Notes: generated by a model from the letters alone, not told the origin. A DNA stretch of 64,000 nt from Streptomyces natalensis ATCC 27448 (GCF_000935125.1 NZ_JRKI01000027.1:62001-126000); one strand, 5' to 3'; positions 9,128 to 18,085 are shown, numbered from the stretch's first letter. Translations and numbers: made by a program.

Positions 9128-10080
9128 CCCGGGTGGTCTTCCTGCTCGTCCCCGGGCTGCATCTGCTCGACCTCGCGGGACCGGCTCAGGTCTTCTCGAC
9201 CGCGGCCGACCAGGGGCTCAGGTACGAGTTGGCGTACGTGGCCGAGCAGGAGGACGTGCCCACCGCGCAGGGGGTGCCGCTGAAGGCGGCGATGGAGCTG
9301 CCGTCGCTGACCGCTGGTGATCTGATCGTCGTGCCTGGGTGGCGGGCCCCGACCCTGCGGGACACCGGACGCCTCCAGGCCCACACCCTGGAGTGGCTGC
9401 GCGCCCACCACATGGCGGGCGGCACGGTGGCTTCCGTGTGCGCCGGCGCCGACGCGCTGGGCCGGGCCGGCCTGCTGAACGGGCGGCGCTGCACCACCCA
9501 CCACGATGTCCAGGACGAACTCGCCCGCCGCTATCCGAAGGCCACGGTGGTACGAGACGTGCTCTACGTCCTGGACGGCACGGTGGTCACCTCCGCCGGG
9601 ATCGCCTCCGGCATCGACCTGGCCCTCCATCTGGTCGCCGTACGCCACGGGCCGGGTGCCGCTGCACGCATCGCCCGGCAGATGGTCGTCTACGCGCGGC
9701 GCAACGGCGACGCACGGCAGGACAGCGCGATGCTGCGGCACCGGGCGCACGTCAGCGACGCGGTGCACCGCGCCCAGGACCTCATCGACGCCCGTTTCAC
9801 CGACCGGCTTGCGCTGTCCGAACTCGCCGCGGCGATCGGATTGAGCGAGCGCACCCTCACCCGTCGGTTCGCCGCGTCCACCGGCCTGACCCCACTGCGA
9901 TACCAGCAGGAATTGCGCACAGAGCGGGCGGAACACCTGATCACCCAGGGGGCCACCGTCGAGGCGGCGGCCCGCGCGGTGGGGTTCCAGGACGCGCGGA
10001 TGCTGCGAAGACTGCGTTCGCGCGGGGCGGATGCCTCGGCGAGACGGACTCCGTTGGGGTCCTGCTCCGGCACGGCGTGA
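9124..10080 (+). CDS. GlxA-type AraC-family regulator (DJ-1/PfpI domain plus HTH)
   Basis: 318 residues. Residues ~1-185 form a DJ-1/PfpI-like domain (LVPGLHLLDLAGPAQVF; VASVCAGADALGRAGLL with the nucleophile-elbow Cys). Residues ~210-300 form the double AraC helix-turn-helix (LSELAAAIGLSERTLTRRFAASTG; VEAAARAVGFQDARMLRRL). The last ~25 residues are Arg/Ser-rich and do not continue the usual family ending, so a small 3' frameshift is possible. It starts with GTG inside the isochorismatase stop and probably controls that gene. Confidence 0.85.
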   Translation: MTRVVFLLVPGLHLLDLAGPAQVFSTAADQGLRYELAYVAEQEDVPTAQGVPLKAAMELPSLTAGDLIVVPGWRAPTLRDTGRLQAHTLEWLRAHHMAGGTVASVCAGADALGRAGLLNGRRCTTHHDVQDELARRYPKATVVRDVLYVLDGTVVTSAGIASGIDLALHLVAVRHGPGAAARIARQMVVYARRNGDARQDSAMLRHRAHVSDAVHRAQDLIDARFTDRLALSELAAAIGLSERTLTRRFAASTGLTPLRYQQELRTERAEHLITQGATVEAAARAVGFQDARMLRRLRSRGADASARRTPLGSCSGTA

Positions 10081-10364
10081 CGGAGGCCGCAAAAGCCGGG
10101 CAGGTCCAAACAGGCTTACGAGTAGCAGCGCGACAGGGATCAGAGCATGCCGGCCTGCCGCTTTGGCTCGGCCTGATCAGCGGGCCGGTCGGCGGACGAG
10201 GACGAGCTCAGTGCTCGGCTTGCGGGCGCTCGGTCGTCTGATGGACCAGTCGGGAACAGCCCACAGCGCGGTTCACCCACCCACTACAGGGGTGGCGTGG
10301 CTCGACTCGGCGCAGAAGCCCGCGCTGCCAGCGATCGGATCGCGAACACGACGGTCCCGGCGGC

Positions 10365-10592
10365 TCAAACCATCCCGACCCCGAACACCACCGTCATGCC
10401 GGTCCCGGTCCACCCGCGCAGCCGCGCCGCACCGGAGGTGGCCAACATGACCCCCATACACAGCAGCATCGGCAGTTGATGCTTGCGCGGACGTCGCTTG
10501 GCCTCATCCGACCGCCGGCCGAGCACGAAGAGCACCGCGACCTCCAGGAGCAGGGCGACACTGGGGAGGCGTACGCACGGCCTGCCCACCAC
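10365..10592 (-). CDS. Small hydrophobic protein, possibly interrupted by an in-frame TGA
   Basis: 75 residues from a GTG start with two to three hydrophobic segments (VALLLEVAVLFVLG; LPMLLCMGVMLATSG; GMTVVFGVGMV) and strongly GC-biased third positions. The same frame continues after the TGA at 10365 with coding-like codons (AAGTVVFAIRSLAARAS) to a TAG near 10287. That extension would complete the third membrane segment. It may be a mildly damaged membrane-protein gene. No family is recognised. The flanks 10081-10364 and 10593-10634 show nothing else. Confidence 0.35.
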   Translation of the reverse strand: MVGRPCVRLPSVALLLEVAVLFVLGRRSDEAKRRPRKHQLPMLLCMGVMLATSGAARLRGWTGTGMTVVFGVGMV

Positions 10593-10634
10593 AAGAAGGG
10601 TACGAAACCATGCCGAACCGGATAACCGACAAAC

Positions 10635-11399
10635 TCAGGCCACTTGGGCGGTGGCCGCGAGGACCAGCTCGCGCAGGGTGACGCGCTGCGGCTGCTGGTA
10701 CGCGAAGCCGATCGCCGCAGCCACGTCTTCCGGGGCGAGCACCTCGATGGAGTCCTTGAAAGCCTGGTAGTCGGCCTTCACCACCTCGTCGGTGGTGTGC
10801 GAGAGCAGCTCCGTCTCCACGGCTCCCGGGGCGATGGTGACGACGCGGACCCCGTGGCCCGCGACCTCCTCGCGCAGGCTCTCGGACATGCCGTGCACGG
10901 CGAACTTGCTGCCGCTGTAGACCGTGTGGTTGGCGTAGGTCCTGCGGCCCGCGACCGAGCTGACGTTGATCACCGTGCCGCGGCCGCGTTCGATCATGCC
11001 GGGCAGGACCGCACGTACCCCATGGAGCAGACCCCGCACATTGACGTCGAACATCCGCTCCCACTCGTCGGCCGGCTGCCTGGCCACCTCACCCAGCAGC
11101 ATCACGCCCGCGTTGTTGACGATCAGGTCGGCGGGGCCGTACAGCGCCTCGGCCTCCCGGACAGCCTCGGCCACCGCCTCGGCGTCGGTGACATCGACGG
11201 ACCTGGCGAGGGTGTCGGGAAGGCCGAGCGCCTCGATCCGCTCCACCCTGCGGGCCAGCAGCAGGAGCGGGTGGCCGAGTGCAGAGAGGGTACGGGCGGT
11301 GGCGGCGCCGATGCCCGAGCTGGCTCCGGTGATGACGGCGAGGGGCTTGGCGGCGGTGTGCAGGTCGGTGTTCATGTCGGTGTTCATGTCGGTGTTCAT
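10635..11399 (-). CDS. Short-chain dehydrogenase/reductase (SDR)
   Basis: 254 residues. It is a classical SDR with the NAD(P) motif TGASSGIGAATARTL near the N-terminus, the NNAG motif (IVNNAGVMLLG), the catalytic Ser in INVSSVAGRR, and YSGSK as the YxxxK catalytic pair. The N-terminus is MNTDMNTDMNTDLH, made by three tandem 12-bp repeats each holding an in-frame ATG, so translation may start at any of the three. The first ATG has GAGG close upstream. It is divergent from a LysR regulator 70 nt away, which probably controls it. Confidence 0.85.
   Translation of the reverse strand: MNTDMNTDMNTDLHTAAKPLAVITGASSGIGAATARTLSALGHPLLLLARRVERIEALGLPDTLARSVDVTDAEAVAEAVREAEALYGPADLIVNNAGVMLLGEVARQPADEWERMFDVNVRGLLHGVRAVLPGMIERGRGTVINVSSVAGRRTYANHTVYSGSKFAVHGMSESLREEVAGHGVRVVTIAPGAVETELLSHTTDEVVKADYQAFKDSIEVLAPEDVAAAIGFAYQQPQRVTLRELVLAATAQVA
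11364..11399 (-). repeat. Three tandem 12-bp repeats at the SDR start codon
   Basis: On the minus strand ATGAACACCGAC is repeated three times exactly. Each unit encodes Met-Asn-Thr-Asp and brings its own ATG. Copy-number change would lengthen or shorten the N-terminus without altering the frame. Confidence 0.9.
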
Positions 11400-11456
11400 G
11401 TCCTCAACCTTGATCGTCCGGCGGACACCGAACAACAGCCGGTCGCGCAACGATCG

Positions 11457-11472
11457 ATAACCTGACGGTTAT
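11457..11472. promoter_or_regulatory. Inverted repeat overlapping the LysR start (candidate LysR box)
   Basis: ATAACCTGACGGTTAT is an inverted repeat with 6-bp arms and a 4-bp centre. It ends inside the LysR ATG (11471) and lies 58 bp from the SDR start. It contains a T-N11-A pattern as recognised by LysR proteins, so it may serve autoregulation and SDR control. Confidence 0.45.
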
Positions 11473-12397
11473 GGAACGCCGAGACGTCGAGATCTTCCTG
11501 GCCCTCACCGAGGAGCTGCACTTCGGCCGCACCGCGCGACGCCTGCACGTGTCGCAGGCCCGGGTCAGCCAGAGCATCAAGCAACTGGAGCGGCGCATAG
11601 GCGCGGCGCTCTTCGAACGGAACAGCAGGCGCGTGGAGTTGACGTCGATCGGACGCCGCCTCGCGGACGACATACGTCCCGGCTACGAGCTGATCAGGGA
11701 CGGCGTCGAGCGGGCGATCGCCGCGGGCCGCGGTCTGGCCGAGCCGCTGCGCGTCGGGTTCAGCAGCCCGCTCGCCGGTGAGCTCGTGCTGTTCGCCGCC
11801 TCCGCGTACCGCGAGCGGCACCCGGCGGCCGGTGAGGTCCTGCTGCACGAGACCCCGCTCTCCGACCCCTTCGGCCTGCTGCGCTCGGGTGAACTCGACC
11901 TGCTGCTCGCCCAGTTCCCCGTCGTCGAACCCGATCTGGCCACCGGCCCCGTGCTGATCTCCGACACCCGCGTGCTGGCCGTCTCCACCCGGCACCCCTT
12001 CGCGAAGAGACCCTCCGTCCGGGTCGACGACCTCGCCCGGGACAAGGTGCTCAGCCTCTCGGGACCCGTCCCGGACTACTGGCTCGACCATCTCCTGCCG
12101 CGCACGACTCCGGCGGGCCGTCCCGTCGAGCGCGGTGAGCGGGCGGCGACCCGGCAGGAGCTCCTCGCCCTGGTCGGGGCGGGGCGCGGGGTGCACCCGG
12201 CCGCCGCGCACGAGGTCAGGTACTACGCCCGGCCGAACATCGCGTACGTCCCTATCGACGACGCTCCCCCGCTGGAGTACGGCCTGGTGTGGCGGGCCGC
12301 GGCGGACACGGGCCGCATCCGCGCCTTCGCCGAAGCGGCGGTGGAGACCGTACGGCGGCAGGGCGGTCCGGGGGACGTCTGCGCGGAGTGCCGCTGA
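11471..12397 (+). CDS. LysR-family transcriptional regulator
   Basis: 308 residues. The N-terminal winged HTH (VEIFLALTEELHFGRTARRLHVSQARVSQSI, read in parts) is followed by LERRIGAALFERNSRRVELT, the standard LysR linker, and by a periplasmic-binding-protein-like effector domain. It is divergent from the SDR gene and likely regulates it. No strong RBS precedes the ATG; the transcript may be leaderless or start in the short intergenic region. The family call is sure, the effector is unknown. Confidence 0.9.
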   Translation: MERRDVEIFLALTEELHFGRTARRLHVSQARVSQSIKQLERRIGAALFERNSRRVELTSIGRRLADDIRPGYELIRDGVERAIAAGRGLAEPLRVGFSSPLAGELVLFAASAYRERHPAAGEVLLHETPLSDPFGLLRSGELDLLLAQFPVVEPDLATGPVLISDTRVLAVSTRHPFAKRPSVRVDDLARDKVLSLSGPVPDYWLDHLLPRTTPAGRPVERGERAATRQELLALVGAGRGVHPAAAHEVRYYARPNIAYVPIDDAPPLEYGLVWRAAADTGRIRAFAEAAVETVRRQGGPGDVCAECR

Positions 12398-12961
12398 TGC
12401 GGCCCAGGTGAGCGACCCAGTTCACCGGGCTTGACCGCAGTGCGCCGGACTCCAGGACTGTGCGCGGAAGGTGTGATGCGAACTCGCTTCCCCTGTCCGC
12501 AGAGGGGATGTGGTCGAAGAGGCGATGCGGTCGATTTCGCCGACCGACCCCGTGTCCGCCGTGGCGGTTGAGCATCTGTCTGAATCAGGGCGCCGCGAGC
12601 GTGGCGTCTGTCCATGGTGCGGGAGTGGCGCTGCTCCTACCTTCGGCATACGCGAGATTTCGCGCTGGGCGAACCCCGGCATTCCTCGCCGGCCAGGTTG
12701 GCCCTCCCCGGGACGGTGAGTCCTGGATCTCGTGCTGCTCTCGGTGCCCTGCCGCAAGCGAGTCCTGGTGGTCGGAACGGCTGACGTGGCAATGGGGTGG
12801 GCGGCTACGTGTGCGCCCTTCGCCCTGATCGGGCGGATTGCCTGGACTGGGAGCCGGCGCAACGTCCTCTACGGAGCGGCATGCAGGCCGGACGCCGGCG
12901 AACCAAGACGCACCTGGTCGTGGGCCGGAGCGCCGCGCCACCATCCGATGGGAGGAGACCC
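12398..12961. other. Intergenic stretch without a convincing gene
   Basis: 564 nt between the LysR stop and the next start. Open frames on both strands lack biased codon use and recognisable motifs. The last 15 nt hold the GGAGGAG RBS of the next gene. Confidence 0.5.
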
Positions 12962-14638
12962 GTGAGTACTGCCGCCAGGCAGCCCGTCCCGCATACCGGC
13001 ACCATCCGCCGCCAACCGGTTGTGGGCGACCGGTCCGCCTCTCCGAGCGACCCCAGCTGCCACTGCGGCCGCTTGCTCACCAGCTGCGGTGGCTGCCGGA
13101 CCCTCCGCTGTCTCGACTGCGACCCCTACCGTTCCGACGACTGCACTGTGATCTCGGCGCATTCCCGGGACGCCGTCTCCATCGAGAAGCCCGCGCCGAA
13201 CGCGTCCGGTGCGGCGTTCCCCGGGGGCGGAGCAACATCGGAGCGGTACTTCGTCGTGATCGGCAGCGACGTCGCACGCCGGGTCTGCGGTTCCCTGCGA
13301 TCGTCCGGACACGTCGTGCGTCACCTGGCGCAGCCCACGGACGAGGATCTACGGCGGGCGCTGGACGGGGAGGTGGCCGGCGTCGCGGTCCTGCTCGACG
13401 ACGACGTGGAGTCCCTGCGTTACGCGCTCGCGGTCGAGCACATCCGTCCGGGCGTCATGCTGGTGGTGACGGTCTTCGACCGGACGGTCGCCGAGCAACT
13501 CATGGCCGTGGTCCCGAACTGCCAGGTCACCTCGCCCGCCGAGGTCGCCGCTCCCGCCCTGCTGGCCGCATGCCTCCAGCCCGACCTGCTGGCCCTCACC
13601 CGGACGCCCTCGGGCCATGCCGGCGCCCGCTGGGACGGGGAAATGGTGCGCCTTGAGCCGTATCGGCCGCCCCGGTCCCTGAGGTACCGGGCCCGGCTGG
13701 GGAAGATCAGAGGGCAGCTACGACCGCACGACGGCAGTTCACGGATCATGCTGACCGGTCTCGCCGGGCTGCTCGTGGTGCTGCTGGCGGACTGGATCTG
13801 GTCCGTGACCCTCAATCATCGGCCGCCGGTGGCAGCCCTCTTCGAGGCGGTGCGGACGGTGTCGACCGTCGGCCCCGCAGCCGGGCACGGCTCGAACGCC
13901 TACCTGCTGTTCGCCAGCCTCGCGATGCTCGTCACCATCGTGTTCACCGCTGTTTTCACCGCCGGTGTGGTCGACCGTCTTCTGGCCCCGCGCTCGATCG
14001 GCGTGGTGGGCCCCCGGGCGCTTCCCCGGGCCGGCCACGTGGTGGTCGTCGGGCTCGGCCAGGTGGGACTGCGGCTGTGCACCCGGATGCAGGACCTCGG
14101 CATCGGCGTGATCGCGGTGGAACGCGACCCGGCGGCGCCGCACCTCCGGCTGGCCAGGGCCCTCGGCATACCCGTCCTCATCGCCGACGCCACCGACAGG
14201 TTCGTCCTGCGCAAGCTCAGCCTCCACACGGCTCAGGCCATGGCCGCCGTCGCCTCCGACGATCTGGACAACATCGCCGTCTCCGTCGCCGCACGGGCCG
14301 TCGCTCCCGACCTGCGCATGGTCATACGGGCGGGCGACCACGAAGCCATCGCCGAGACCCAGTCCCTGTTCCGCATCGGCACCGTCCACGACCTGGGCAG
14401 TCTGAGTGCCGCGTACACCACCGCAAGCCTGACCGGGCTCCGCCCGCGCGGCGTTCTCGCGCACGGAAGGAAGCTGCTGGTGGAGCGCGCGGACGGGACG
14501 TTCCTGCACTGGCCGCATGCAGTCCGCTGCGATCACCAGCAGGACAGGCACGCTGACGCGGACAGCTCCGTCCGTCTGTCTGTCGGCGCTCGTCGAACAG
14601 ATCCCGGACAAGGCAGGGAAGACCCGTCACACGGATGA
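12962..14638 (+). CDS. TrkA-N / K+ channel-like NAD-binding membrane protein with Cys-rich N-terminus
   Basis: 558 residues from a GTG with an excellent GGAGGAG RBS. Residues ~33-61 hold seven cysteines (C-x-C-x6-C-x2-C-x4-C-x2-C-x7-C), which resembles a small metal-binding knuckle. Residues ~90-220 look like a first RCK/TrkA-type nucleotide-binding lobe. Two hydrophobic helices (MLTGLAGLLVVLLADWIW; YLLFASLAMLVTIVFTAVF) flank a pore-loop-like VSTVGPAAG, where a K+ channel would read TVGYGD. A second RCK domain follows (HVVVVGLGQVGLRLCTRM, VERDP). It is probably an ion-transport or sensing protein. The degenerate filter argues against simple K+ conduction. The C-terminal ~40 residues are low-complexity. 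Confidence 0.7.
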   Translation: MSTAARQPVPHTGTIRRQPVVGDRSASPSDPSCHCGRLLTSCGGCRTLRCLDCDPYRSDDCTVISAHSRDAVSIEKPAPNASGAAFPGGGATSERYFVVIGSDVARRVCGSLRSSGHVVRHLAQPTDEDLRRALDGEVAGVAVLLDDDVESLRYALAVEHIRPGVMLVVTVFDRTVAEQLMAVVPNCQVTSPAEVAAPALLAACLQPDLLALTRTPSGHAGARWDGEMVRLEPYRPPRSLRYRARLGKIRGQLRPHDGSSRIMLTGLAGLLVVLLADWIWSVTLNHRPPVAALFEAVRTVSTVGPAAGHGSNAYLLFASLAMLVTIVFTAVFTAGVVDRLLAPRSIGVVGPRALPRAGHVVVVGLGQVGLRLCTRMQDLGIGVIAVERDPAAPHLRLARALGIPVLIADATDRFVLRKLSLHTAQAMAAVASDDLDNIAVSVAARAVAPDLRMVIRAGDHEAIAETQSLFRIGTVHDLGSLSAAYTTASLTGLRPRGVLAHGRKLLVERADGTFLHWPHAVRCDHQQDRHADADSSVRLSVGARRTDPGQGREDPSHG

Positions 14639-14763
14639 GTATCTGCCCGAAGGGCTCGGCTCACAGAAGCTCCGCGGAGGTGGAGGTGGAGCAAGGCATG
14701 GGCGAGGCAGGACGGTCCCGCGACCTCGTACACGGGGGCCGCGGCCCACAGCGGAGACCGGGG

Positions 14764-16086
14764 TCAGCGTCCGACTGCGCCATCTGCTGAAGTCGCAGGC
14801 GGAGCCGCTGGCGCAGCCACTGGCGCAGCCACTGGCGCAGCCGCCCCGCGATGCTTGATGTTGACGGCCGAAGCCTTGGCCACTGCCACGGGGTTCAAGA
14901 AACGCAGCGGACCGATCAGGCGGGAGGCAAACCGATGCATGTGCCGCGCCAGCGACTCATCGCGCGCTGCCGCCGAGAACATCAGCCGCTCCAAGGGATT
15001 GAACGGACGGGCCCTGGCGTAGTCGGCGGCCAGATACTGATGGCCACGCAGCCGGCGCCGGTGTCTGCGGGCGTACAAGGCGAGCGACCTGTCGAGGTCG
15101 CCCCGGCCGGTTGCGGCGGAGGCGACCGCCTCTGCCAGCCATTGCGCGGACTGCAGGGCCCACCCGCATCCCACTCCCCACAGGGGATCGCCGGTCAGGG
15201 CGGCGTCGCCGATGAGCGCGACGCCCGGTGCGGTCGGCTTGCGGCTGTGCAGCGGGTAGTTGACGGTGCCGGTGATCTTCGTGATGCGTTCGGCGGAGTC
15301 GATGGGCGGTGCTTCGGGCAGGGCTCGGACGAATTCGAGGAAGCTGCCCTCCAGGTCTTCCCGGAAGGCCGGCAGCCGCTTCTTGTCCGGGAGCACCGCC
15401 ATGACCGTCACCCCGTCGTCGTTCGGAAACGCGTAGGCCATGTCGGGCTCGAGAAACCAGGTGTGACCGATCCCGCCGTGCAGCGGAAGGTTGCGGAAGT
15501 GCGCGAGATAGCCGAACCGCGCGTTCTCGTGCAGCCGCGCAGGCACCTCGGCGAACTTCGCTACGGCCGAGTCCTTGCCATCTGCGCCGACCACCAGGCG
15601 GGCCGGGATCTCGCGCTCACCCTGTGGTGTCGAGGCGCGCACCCCCACGGTACGCCCGGCTTCCCGGACCAGCCCGGTCACTTGATGTCCGAGCAGCAGA
15701 TCGACGCCAGGGGTCTGCGCCGCATGGGACCTGATCAGCGGGTCGAGGGTGCTGCGCCGAATGTTGTACGCGTACGGCAGCTCGGGGCCCTCCGGTGCGG
15801 CCCTCGGCTCGATCCATCCCCAACGGGTGTACCAGCGGGCCTCGTTGCGGACGGCTCCCGCCCTCTCGAGAGCGGGGATGAGGCCGAGTTCGTCCAGCAC
15901 CGGGTAGGCGTTGGCCGTGAGGGAGTGGGTGCACAGCGCCTTGTGCGCTTCGGGGTCCGAGCGGCGTTCCAGCAGTGCGACGCGGACACCGGCACGAGCG
16001 AGCAGGATCGCCGCGGCGCTGCCGGCGAGGCTGGCTCCGCTGATGACGACGTCGTAGTCGTATTCCGCGCTCTCAGGCTTGGTCAT
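14764..16086 (-). CDS. FAD-dependent oxidoreductase, geranylgeranyl-reductase/halogenase-like fold
   Basis: 440 residues from the ATG at 16086 (GAGGGGG RBS). The FAD motif is VVISGASLAGSAAAILLARAG with LLERR. The middle holds VVGADGKDSAVAK, and the GD motif is ALIGDAALTGDPLWGVGCGWAL. The layout matches GGR-type and polyketide-tailoring flavoproteins that reduce or hydroxylate lipophilic substrates. The Trp-containing halogenase WxWxIP motif is not present. The tail (~410-440) is an Ala/Pro/Val repeat made by 12-bp tandem units. No biosynthetic partner is nearby, so the substrate is open. Confidence 0.75.
   Translation of the reverse strand: MTKPESAEYDYDVVISGASLAGSAAAILLARAGVRVALLERRSDPEAHKALCTHSLTANAYPVLDELGLIPALERAGAVRNEARWYTRWGWIEPRAAPEGPELPYAYNIRRSTLDPLIRSHAAQTPGVDLLLGHQVTGLVREAGRTVGVRASTPQGEREIPARLVVGADGKDSAVAKFAEVPARLHENARFGYLAHFRNLPLHGGIGHTWFLEPDMAYAFPNDDGVTVMAVLPDKKRLPAFREDLEGSFLEFVRALPEAPPIDSAERITKITGTVNYPLHSRKPTAPGVALIGDAALTGDPLWGVGCGWALQSAQWLAEAVASAATGRGDLDRSLALYARRHRRRLRGHQYLAADYARARPFNPLERLMFSAAARDESLARHMHRFASRLIGPLRFLNPVAVAKASAVNIKHRGAAAPVAAPVAAPAAPPATSADGAVGR
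14808..14843 (-). repeat. Three tandem 12-bp repeats in the oxidoreductase tail
   Basis: The plus-strand unit CTGGCGCAGCCA occurs three times (last base varies). On the coding strand it gives a repeated Ala-Pro-Val-Ala tail that is probably disordered. Confidence 0.85.
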
Positions 16087-16384
16087 GCGCTGATCGCCCC
16101 CTCGGGGTGTGGTGCCGTTCGCGGGAGTGGTGCAGTGCGTTATTGCTGTCAGGAACATGACCCAAGTGTCAAGAGATGTGGATCAGGTGATGTGTGATCA
16201 GGCTGCGGTGGCCTCTCCGTGTGTTCACCCAGGGCGCCGTTCTCGAACCCCGCGGCTGCGGGCCTTGCCGACTGCCCTGCGACCGCCGCCTCGGGCGCCT
16301 TCCCGGGGGGCCAGGGCGTCTTCAACGGCGGCCGGGTCTCTCCGTCCCCCGCCCCGATCAGTCCGGCCGGCGCCGACGCCTGGT

Positions 16385-16465
16385 CGTGGTGGATCGGGGT
16401 GGGTCGCGGTGGATCGGGGTGGATCGAGACGGTCGAGATGGATCGGGGTGGATCGGGATATGGGC
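16385..16465. repeat. Degenerate GGATCGGGGT repeat tract
   Basis: The decamer GGATCGGGGT and close variants (GGTCGCGGT, GGATCGAGAC) recur about six times between the promoter region of the FAD enzyme and the terminator at 16489. The stretch 16087-16488 contains no convincing gene. Confidence 0.6.
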
Positions 16466-16488
16466 GCCGCGGGCGGTTGGCGTCTCGC

Positions 16489-16521
16489 AAGAAGGCCCGG
16501 GTCTCCGACCCGGGCCTTCTT
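16489..16521. terminator. Strong bidirectional terminator hairpin
   Basis: AAGAAGGCCCGGGTC and GACCCGGGCCTTCTT form a perfect 15-bp stem with a TCC loop. It lies 23 nt beyond the stop of the minus-strand DUF4177 gene. The A/T-rich outer base pairs give a short U-tract in either direction. Confidence 0.85.
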
Positions 16522-16544
16522 ACAAAATGCGGGTATTCGTCCGG

Positions 16545-16760
16545 TTACCCGCGCGGACGCTCGAAGGTCAGCAGCAGCCCCTCTACGGCTCCGGGACCTA
16601 TGCGGCCCTTGACGTCAGCGGAGGTGATGGCCTTGAGGCCCCAGCCGTCCTCGGCATGCTTGTTCAGGACCTTCTCCAGTTTGTCGCTGTCCAGCGCGTC
16701 GCCGATCAACGACTCCCGGAAGGTGACGACCTTGTATTCGTACGCATAGGGGCTGCTCAT
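16545..16760 (-). CDS. DUF4177 family small protein
   Basis: 71 residues, beginning MSSPYAYEYKVVTFRESLIG and ending with LLLTFERPRG. The pattern YEYKVV...LEKVLNKHAEDGWGLKAIT is the DUF4177 signature: a small single-domain protein of unknown function. The ATG at 16760 has AGGAGG upstream. The frame runs further upstream without start-like features, so the short start is chosen. It is followed by a strong hairpin terminator and is probably monocistronic. Confidence 0.85.
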   Translation of the reverse strand: MSSPYAYEYKVVTFRESLIGDALDSDKLEKVLNKHAEDGWGLKAITSADVKGRIGPGAVEGLLLTFERPRG

Positions 16761-16930
16761 GACTGCGGAGTCCTCCTGCCGGCCGGGCCGGTTCGGATCG
16801 TGGTGAGATTGCCGGGGCCAGCCAATCATCCCCGGGTAATGCCGCGCACGGACGCCCCCCTCGGCCGGGTGATCGGCGTCGCCTTGACCCTCCCGCGCGC
16901 CGCGCCGTCCGCTCCGGGTGCACGTCGAGG

Positions 16931-18085
16931 TCATTTGGAAACAGCATCGCCCCAGTTCTGCGCGATGGAGGTCTTGGCACTGTCCTGCTGGTACTCGCTG
17001 GGGAAGCTCGGCGTGCCGGAGACCTTCGGCAGCTTCGCCGCTGCGGCCTTGTCGAGCGTGCCGGCCTTCTTCATGGCGGTCATCAGAGCGGGGCGGGCGT
17101 ATCCCTTGAGTCTGAGGTTCTGGCCCTCGACGCTGTAAAGGTACTCCAGCCACAGACGCGCGGCCGCGGGGTGCGGCGCATCTGTGTTGATGGCCTGCGA
17201 GTAGTACTGGGAGAACTTGCCGTCCGAGGGGACCGTCACCGTCCAGTCGAGGCCCTTGGACTTGAACGCGTCGGTGTACCCGGCATTGAGGTAGTCCCAG
17301 TCGATGCTGATCGGCGCCTCGCCCTTCTCGATGGTGGCCGGGGTGGATTCGACGGACGTGTAGTTGCCGATCTTCTTCAGCTTGGCGAAGAAGTCTATGC
17401 CGGGCTGGATGTCGTCGAAGGAGCCGCCGCTGGCCAGGGCAGCCGCGTACACGGCGCCGAAGGCCGAGCCCGACTTGGCGGGGCTGCCGGTGAGCGCGAC
17501 CTGCCCCTTGTACTGCGGTTTGAGCAGATCCTTGAAGCTGGTCGGGCAGTTCCGCACACGCCTGACATCGCAGCCGAAGGAGATATAGCCGCCGTAGTCG
17601 TTCGCCCAGCGGGCTATCGAGTCCCTCTGGGCATCGGGGATGTCGGTGAAACCGGCGACCATGTACGGCGCGAGCAGCCCACGCTGGGCGGCGCTCTGCA
17701 CGAAGGAGCTGCCGAGGTCCAGGACGTCGGGCGCGCGGTCCTGGCCCTTGCGCGAGGTGACCGCGTTGATCTCGTCCTGACTGGCGCCGTTCGGGTTCTC
17801 GACCTCGATCTTGATGCCGTACTTCTTCTCGAACCCGTCGATCAGGGCGCCGTAGTTGGCCCAGTTTCGGGGCAGTGCCATCGCATGCAGTGTGCCCTCC
17901 TTCTTGGCCGCCTCGGCCAGCGCGTCGATGCCGCCGACGGCCTTGGCCGTGCTCGCGGTGGCCGCGTCCTTGTCATCGGGGCCGGTCGACGCGTCGGGCG
18001 CCGCGCCACAGGCGCTGAGGGCAAGGGCGGCGGATACGGCAAGGGCGCCGGTGAGGACGGCGGTTCTCGGCGGGAGCACGGTCAC
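16931..18085 (-). CDS. Orphan ABC-transporter solute-binding lipoprotein
   Basis: About 384 residues. The N-terminus is a lipoprotein signal peptide with the lipobox LSAC at ~20-26, so it is secreted and anchored to the membrane by lipidated Cys. The body (EGTLHAMALPRNWANYGALIDGFEKKYGIKI in parts; APDVLDLGSSF; AYAAALASGG) belongs to the extracellular binding-protein family 1/iron- or polyamine-type. The start is GTG at 18085 after GGAG; a second GTG lies two codons on (18079). No permease or ATPase gene is adjacent, which is unusual. It may feed a transporter encoded elsewhere. Confidence 0.8.
   Translation of the reverse strand: MTVLPPRTAVLTGALAVSAALALSACGAAPDASTGPDDKDAATASTAKAVGGIDALAEAAKKEGTLHAMALPRNWANYGALIDGFEKKYGIKIEVENPNGASQDEINAVTSRKGQDRAPDVLDLGSSFVQSAAQRGLLAPYMVAGFTDIPDAQRDSIARWANDYGGYISFGCDVRRVRNCPTSFKDLLKPQYKGQVALTGSPAKSGSAFGAVYAAALASGGSFDDIQPGIDFFAKLKKIGNYTSVESTPATIEKGEAPISIDWDYLNAGYTDAFKSKGLDWTVTVPSDGKFSQYYSQAINTDAPHPAAARLWLEYLYSVEGQNLRLKGYARPALMTAMKKAGTLDKAAAAKLPKVSGTPSFPSEYQQDSAKTSIAQNWGDAVSK

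Noticed and set aside
14808..14843. Functional DNA repeat
   Set aside because: It is in frame and only lengthens an Ala/Pro tail; no sign of a binding site.
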